This document shows, in pieces, positions 14,536 to 16,443 of a stretch of 16,443 nucleotides of DNA. This DNA is from JAHFOW01 sp964370795 (GTDB lineage: Bacteria; Planctomycetota; Brocadiia; Brocadiales; Brocadiaceae), in the NCBI GenBank assembly GCA_964370795.1, contig CAYJME010000057.1, positions 1 through 16,443 on the forward strand, in the 5' to 3' direction. Position 1 is the stretch's first letter, and each line of letters begins with the position of its first letter. The notes beneath the pieces are model-generated. The model was given only the letters and a program-made list of their open reading frames with translations. It was not told the origin of the DNA and ran no database searches. The position numbers were made by a program, and so were the translations under genes.

Positions 14536-14790
14536 TTACCTGTAAACATCTTTGCGGTGTCGGATACGATAGATAGTTATAACCTTGTGTGTCTCATCTA
14601 CCATATAAATTACCCTGAAATCACCTATACGCAACCTATGCGTATCTTCACCTTTTAACTTCCTGGATTGAGGGAATGGATATGGATTTTCTCTCAATGA
14701 TAAAATCGCTTTGTCAATTTTTATAAAGAATGGATCCGGAATTTTATCCAGCTCCTTCCTTGCCGACTTTTGGATGATGAGCTTATACAC
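14536..14790 (-). CDS. RelE/ParE-family toxin of a type II toxin-antitoxin pair
   Basis: RelE-type toxins are small RNases that cut mRNA on the ribosome; ParE-type relatives poison gyrase. The 84-residue protein has the full compact fold: the N-terminal strand YKLIIQKSARKELDKIP (2-18), two helices, KLKGEDTHRLRIGDFRVIYMV (44-64) and the C-terminal RIRHRKDVYR. Arg52, Arg54, Arg59 and the terminal His/Arg/Lys/Tyr cluster match the basic residues of RelE-like RNases, so the RelE branch is favoured. It overlaps the upstream antitoxin gene by 8 bp, the usual coupling. The gene looks intact. It lies inside the decayed island, where it could stabilise the DNA. Confidence 0.92.
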   Translation of the reverse strand: MYKLIIQKSARKELDKIPDPFFIKIDKAILSLRENPYPFPQSRKLKGEDTHRLRIGDFRVIYMVDETHKVITIYRIRHRKDVYR

Positions 14791-15010
14791 TTAGTTTTGA
14801 CTTTCTCTTTTTGCTATAGGCTTCGTAATCCTCACCCGGTTCGCCTTTCCTGTCTTCGATAGCCTTTATGTCAGCCATGTCTTCAATCAACTCCTCAAGC
14901 CGTTTCAGCTCTTCCATTTCGATTATTGCGGCTACTTTCTGTCCTTCACTATCGGTTACAAATTGTTTGACCTTAATAAGGTCTTTCTTTTGTTTTAAGG
15001 CTGTATGCAT
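14783..15010 (-). CDS. Antitoxin partner of the RelE-type toxin
   Basis: The 75-residue protein starts at ATG 15010 behind AAGGA (7 nt spacing). The segment VKQFVTDSEGQKVAAIIEMEELKRLEELIEDMADIKAIE (14-52) has the layout of Phd/YefM- or RelB-like antitoxins: a short DNA-binding and dimerisation part, then a long acidic helix that wraps the toxin. The tail (EAYSKKRKSKLSV) is basic. The 8-bp overlap with the toxin gene confirms the pairing. Only 20 bp separate it from the upstream winged-helix gene, so it probably lacks its own promoter and is read from the promoter near 15500. Confidence 0.85.
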   Translation of the reverse strand: MHTALKQKKDLIKVKQFVTDSEGQKVAAIIEMEELKRLEELIEDMADIKAIEDRKGEPGEDYEAYSKKRKSKLSV

Positions 15011-15030
15011 ATTTTTAATCCTTCATAAAT

Positions 15031-15405
15031 TTAAACAGGGATTTCGAGGAGTATTTTATCATAATTTACGAGTGGGGTTGCTTTTTCTCTGCCTTCTTTT
15101 GTCTTCCTGAGCTCTATGAAGCCTACCTGGGCAAGATACTGTACGTCATCAAAGGTGTTTTTTATATCTCTTCCAAGAATTTTTGCAAGCGCATAAATCG
15201 AGGAAGGATGCTCCTTCCTTACGGTCTTTAATATCCTCAATCGCTCTTCGGTAAGCACCTTTCTCATTACATCGAGGTTTTCAAACGAAACGCCTTCGTG
15301 CTTTTTGACCTTTTCTCCCTTCTCCAGTTTCTCACATACTTCTTTGACCTCTTTGAAAAGTTCATCATCTGATTTAATCGCTATTTTTATGTTTCTCACC
15401 CTCAT
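15031..15405 (-). CDS. Winged-helix transcriptional regulator (COG4190/HVO_A0114-like)
   Basis: The 124-residue protein has a charged N-terminal helical region (10-40) and a winged helix-turn-helix: LDVMRKVLTEERLRILKTVRKEHPSSIYALAKILGRDIKNTFDDVQYLAQVGFIELRKT (44-102). FENLD...LT.ERLRIL...PSSIYALAKILGR is typical of the small MarR-like regulators known as antitoxins of TumE-type toxins. In such pairs the toxin gene comes first and overlaps the antitoxin by a few bases. Here a 23-codon stub overlaps the start by ATGA, so the toxin seems lost and the antitoxin orphaned. The protein may now act only as an autorepressor at the palindrome in its promoter. The family call is from motif memory. Confidence 0.75.
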   Translation of the reverse strand: MRVRNIKIAIKSDDELFKEVKEVCEKLEKGEKVKKHEGVSFENLDVMRKVLTEERLRILKTVRKEHPSSIYALAKILGRDIKNTFDDVQYLAQVGFIELRKTKEGREKATPLVNYDKILLEIPV

Positions 15406-15473
15406 ATCTTTATTTCCCGAAAAGTATCCTCAGTAATATATTTCTTTTCGTGATAGACAAGCGCGGCTCTCAT
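15402..15473 (-). pseudogene. Short stub resembling the N-terminus of a TumE-like toxin
   Basis: ATG 15473 opens a 23-codon frame, MRAALVYHEKKYITEDTFREIKI, ending in TGA that overlaps the regulator's ATG as ATGA. TumE-family toxins begin similarly (a short strand, a basic turn, then a second strand ending ...EIKIW) but run to over 100 residues. The stub is placed exactly where the toxin start should be, so an internal deletion of the toxin is the likely cause. It could also simply be a leader peptide for coupling. Confidence 0.4.
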
Positions 15474-15482
15474 AGTGGTTTT

Positions 15483-15511
15483 ATAATACCATATATTAAC
15501 GAGTTAATCAA
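15483..15511 (-). promoter_or_regulatory. Promoter with operator-like palindrome for the leftward TA cluster
   Basis: The minus strand reads TTGATT (15506-15511), a 17-nt spacer and TATTAT (15483-15488). The spacer is filled by the perfect inverted repeat ATTAAC-TC-GTTAAT (15495-15508), which overlaps the -35 box and would let a bound regulator block polymerase. The predicted start near 15476 is only a few bases before the stub ATG, so the message would be almost leaderless. Confidence 0.6.
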
Positions 15512-15589
15512 GAGCAGTTGAAGAATTTGGGAGGGTTTTGAGCGGTATCTATTGAAAATAATGAGGGATGAGGGCCCTTGAACTGATTC

Positions 15590-15757
15590 TTATGCCAACT
15601 GCCTATTGGCATCCAAGATTAATTGTACTGCCTCTTCAAGGTTGCTCCGCGCCTCCTCTAATGTGGTTCCCTGCGTGTTGGCGCCTGGTAGTTCTTCTAC
15701 AAATCCGATATACCCTTCGGGTACCTTTTGGAAGACTGCTGTTAGTTTAATTTGCAT
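15590..15757 (-). CDS. HicB-family antitoxin-like protein, probably truncated
   Basis: HicB proteins are antitoxins with a partial RNase H-like fold that block the HicA RNase. The start at ATG 15757 follows AGGAGAA with good spacing and gives 55 residues: MQIKLTAVFQKVPEGYIGFVEELPGANTQG followed by TTLEEARSNLEEAVQLILDANRQLA. This matches the whole core domain. Relatives usually continue with LAEESVxGKxVIRE. Here a TAA follows LA, and the next codons read ESVQG in the same frame, so a single nonsense change appears to have cut the tail. No hicA-like gene is next to it on either side. A longer frame from 15820 uses a GTG start and lacks family support. Confidence 0.75.
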   Translation of the reverse strand: MQIKLTAVFQKVPEGYIGFVEELPGANTQGTTLEEARSNLEEAVQLILDANRQLA

Positions 15758-15837
15758 AGTGAATTCTCCTATAACTAAAATTTCTGGCGGGAAATATACA
15801 GGGGTTAAAGGGTCACTCACTTTTTTCTAAGTAATCA

Positions 15838-15866
15838 ATTATAAGCTTTTCAAGAAATGATGACAT
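15838..15866 (-). promoter_or_regulatory. Putative promoter of the hicB-like gene
   Basis: The minus strand reads ATGTCA (15861-15866), a 17-nt spacer and a perfect TATAAT (15838-15843). The predicted start near 15831 leaves about 74 nt before the ATG at 15757. Confidence 0.4.
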
Positions 15867-15927
15867 AGACCGGCGATCCTTTTGACTACAGTTGGAGAAA
15901 ATAGAAATGTGTCAACCGCCTGAAACC

Positions 15928-15988
15928 CTTGATTTAATTGGCTGGGGAACTAGGATTCGAACCTAGATTAAATGATCCAGAGTCATTT
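15928..15988 (-). repeat. Right 61-bp direct repeat within tRNA-Gln (attR-like)
   Basis: Identical to 13325-13385. It begins just before the anticodon arm of the functional tRNA-Gln and extends 11 bp past CCA. Here the copy is joined to the authentic 5' half of the tRNA (15989-16012), which identifies this side as the original tRNA locus. Confidence 0.9.
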
Positions 15989-16012
15989 GTGCTACCGTTG
16001 CACTATTCCCCA
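15939..16012 (-). tRNA. tRNA-Gln (anticodon CTG)
   Basis: The 74-nt gene includes an encoded CCA (15939-15941). Acceptor stem TGGGGAA/TTCCCCA (7 bp), D stem GTGC/GCAC, anticodon stem AATGA/TCATT with loop CTCTGGA (anticodon CTG, reading CAG), a 4-nt variable loop, and T stem CTAGG/CCTAG with loop TTCGAAT all pair perfectly. The discriminator base is G. It serves as the integration site of the island to its left. Confidence 0.96.
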
Positions 16013-16069
16013 GTGTTTAAGAAGATTTTACTTTGAAATGATTTGATTCGAAAGAAAAATTACGATGAC

Positions 16070-16098
16070 ATAATACTATATATTTTTAGACTAGTCAA
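16070..16098 (-). promoter_or_regulatory. Putative tRNA-Gln promoter
   Basis: The minus strand reads TTGACT (16093-16098), a 17-nt spacer and TATTAT (16070-16075), giving a start near 16063 and a 50-nt 5' leader. It survived the island insertion because the insertion lies on the 3' side of the tRNA. Confidence 0.65.
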
Positions 16099-16132
16099 GA
16101 AATTAGATGTTATTTTAGACATTTTCTGTTAT

Positions 16133-16443
16133 TCAAGTAATACTACACGGCTTTTGGCCAACATGGACGGTAACAATCCCCAGCGTCCTCGGATAAATCT
16201 TTACGTCTTTAAGCCCACACCCTTCCATCTCTTTTCGCAAACCAAACCTGTCAGGAAAATTCAGTACTGATGAGGGGAGATACGAGTAAGCGTTAAATCT
16301 GCTGCGTGAAATAAGTTTCCCGACAAAAGGGAGTATTTTTTTGAAATAAAAATAATACATTGACTTAAAAACAGGATTTGTCGGCTGCGAAAATTCCAGA
16401 ATCACCACACGACCACCCGGCGCTGTAATCCTTGTCATTTCTG
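16133..16443 (-). CDS. ubiE: Demethylmenaquinone methyltransferase UbiE/MenG (5' end beyond window)
   Basis: Only the C-terminal 103 codons lie in the window. The stretch APGGRVVILEFSQPTNPVFKSMYYFYFKKILPFVGKLIS is the classic UbiE/MenG region after the SAM-binding core, followed by AYSYLPSSVLNFPD and the ending GIVTVHVGQKP. The enzyme methylates demethylmenaquinone in the last step of menaquinone synthesis. Anammox bacteria use menaquinone in the membrane electron chain, so the assignment fits. The stop at 16133 lies 120 bp upstream of tRNA-Gln on the same strand. Confidence 0.9.
   Translation of the reverse strand, partial: EMTRITAPGGRVVILEFSQPTNPVFKSMYYFYFKKILPFVGKLISRSRFNAYSYLPSSVLNFPDRFGLRKEMEGCGLKDVKIYPRTLGIVTVHVGQKPCSIT

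Larger units (their letters stand above)
13325..15988. mobile_element. Decayed 2.6-kb genomic island integrated in tRNA-Gln
   Basis: Perfect 61-bp direct repeats bound the block. The right copy completes the functional tRNA, and the left copy holds only the 3' part. This is the geometry left by tyrosine-recombinase elements that integrate at the anticodon arm and restore the tRNA. No integrase, excisionase or transposase gene lies inside. Contents are two small rightward genes, a leftward toxin-antitoxin cluster and a truncated HicB. A short word TTTGACTACAGT occurs near both ends (13530-13541 and 15881-15892). The element is therefore either a remnant after integrase loss or a satellite mobilised in trans. 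Confidence 0.7.

Overview
The window looks like a chromosomal segment of an anammox planctomycete (Brocadiales, most like 'Ca. Kuenenia'). The evidence is a tetraheme cytochrome c with the contracted heme motif CKCH, a neighbouring multiheme cytochrome c, a moderately AT-rich base composition, menaquinone methylation, and a deoxyhypusine-synthase-like protein. The genus is an inference from gene content; no 16S or marker search was possible. Nearly every gene lies on the minus strand.

Layout, left to right. (1) 1-1456: a two-gene cytochrome c operon, transcribed leftward from a TTGACA/extended -10 promoter near 1700. It holds a tetraheme protein with CKCH and a multiheme protein, cut by the window edge, with a CX3CH motif. 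(2) 1732-3594: accB-accC (biotin carrier and biotin carboxylase, fatty acid synthesis). (3) 3794-6251: dnaA followed by an M24 aminopeptidase. (4) 6252-6777: a gene-free, very AT-rich stretch with a perfect DnaA box and a near-perfect one, a candidate oriC. (5) 6778-9058: a deoxyhypusine-synthase-like gene and a GT9 heptosyltransferase-like gene, the latter starting at TTG beside a REP-like palindrome. (6) 9230-13034: a small zinc-ribbon protein gene, then a metal-uptake operon feoB-cbiM-PDGLE. The feoB promoter lies inside a 95-bp inverted-repeat element with GTAG...CTAC ends. (7) 13325-15988: a 2.6-kb island bounded by a perfect 61-bp direct repeat of the 3' part of tRNA-Gln(CTG). (8) 15939-16443: the intact tRNA-Gln with its promoter, then the C-terminal part of ubiE/menG.

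The island is the accessory part. It has no integrase. It carries a rightward operon of two unrecognised small proteins, a leftward operon that strings together a toxin stub, a winged-helix antitoxin-like protein and a RelE-type toxin-antitoxin pair, and a truncated solitary HicB. The repeat geometry (5' half of the tRNA only on the right, 3' half on both sides) fits integration of a mobile element into the tRNA, followed by decay. Tandem 10-bp repeats just inside the left junction resemble integrase arm sites.

The most unusual signals are the contracted and expanded heme motifs in adjacent genes, the tRNA-bounded decayed island with its patchwork toxin-antitoxin operon, the candidate replication origin next to a dnaA with altered DNA-reading residues, and two GTAG-type palindromic elements, one of which supplies the feoB promoter.
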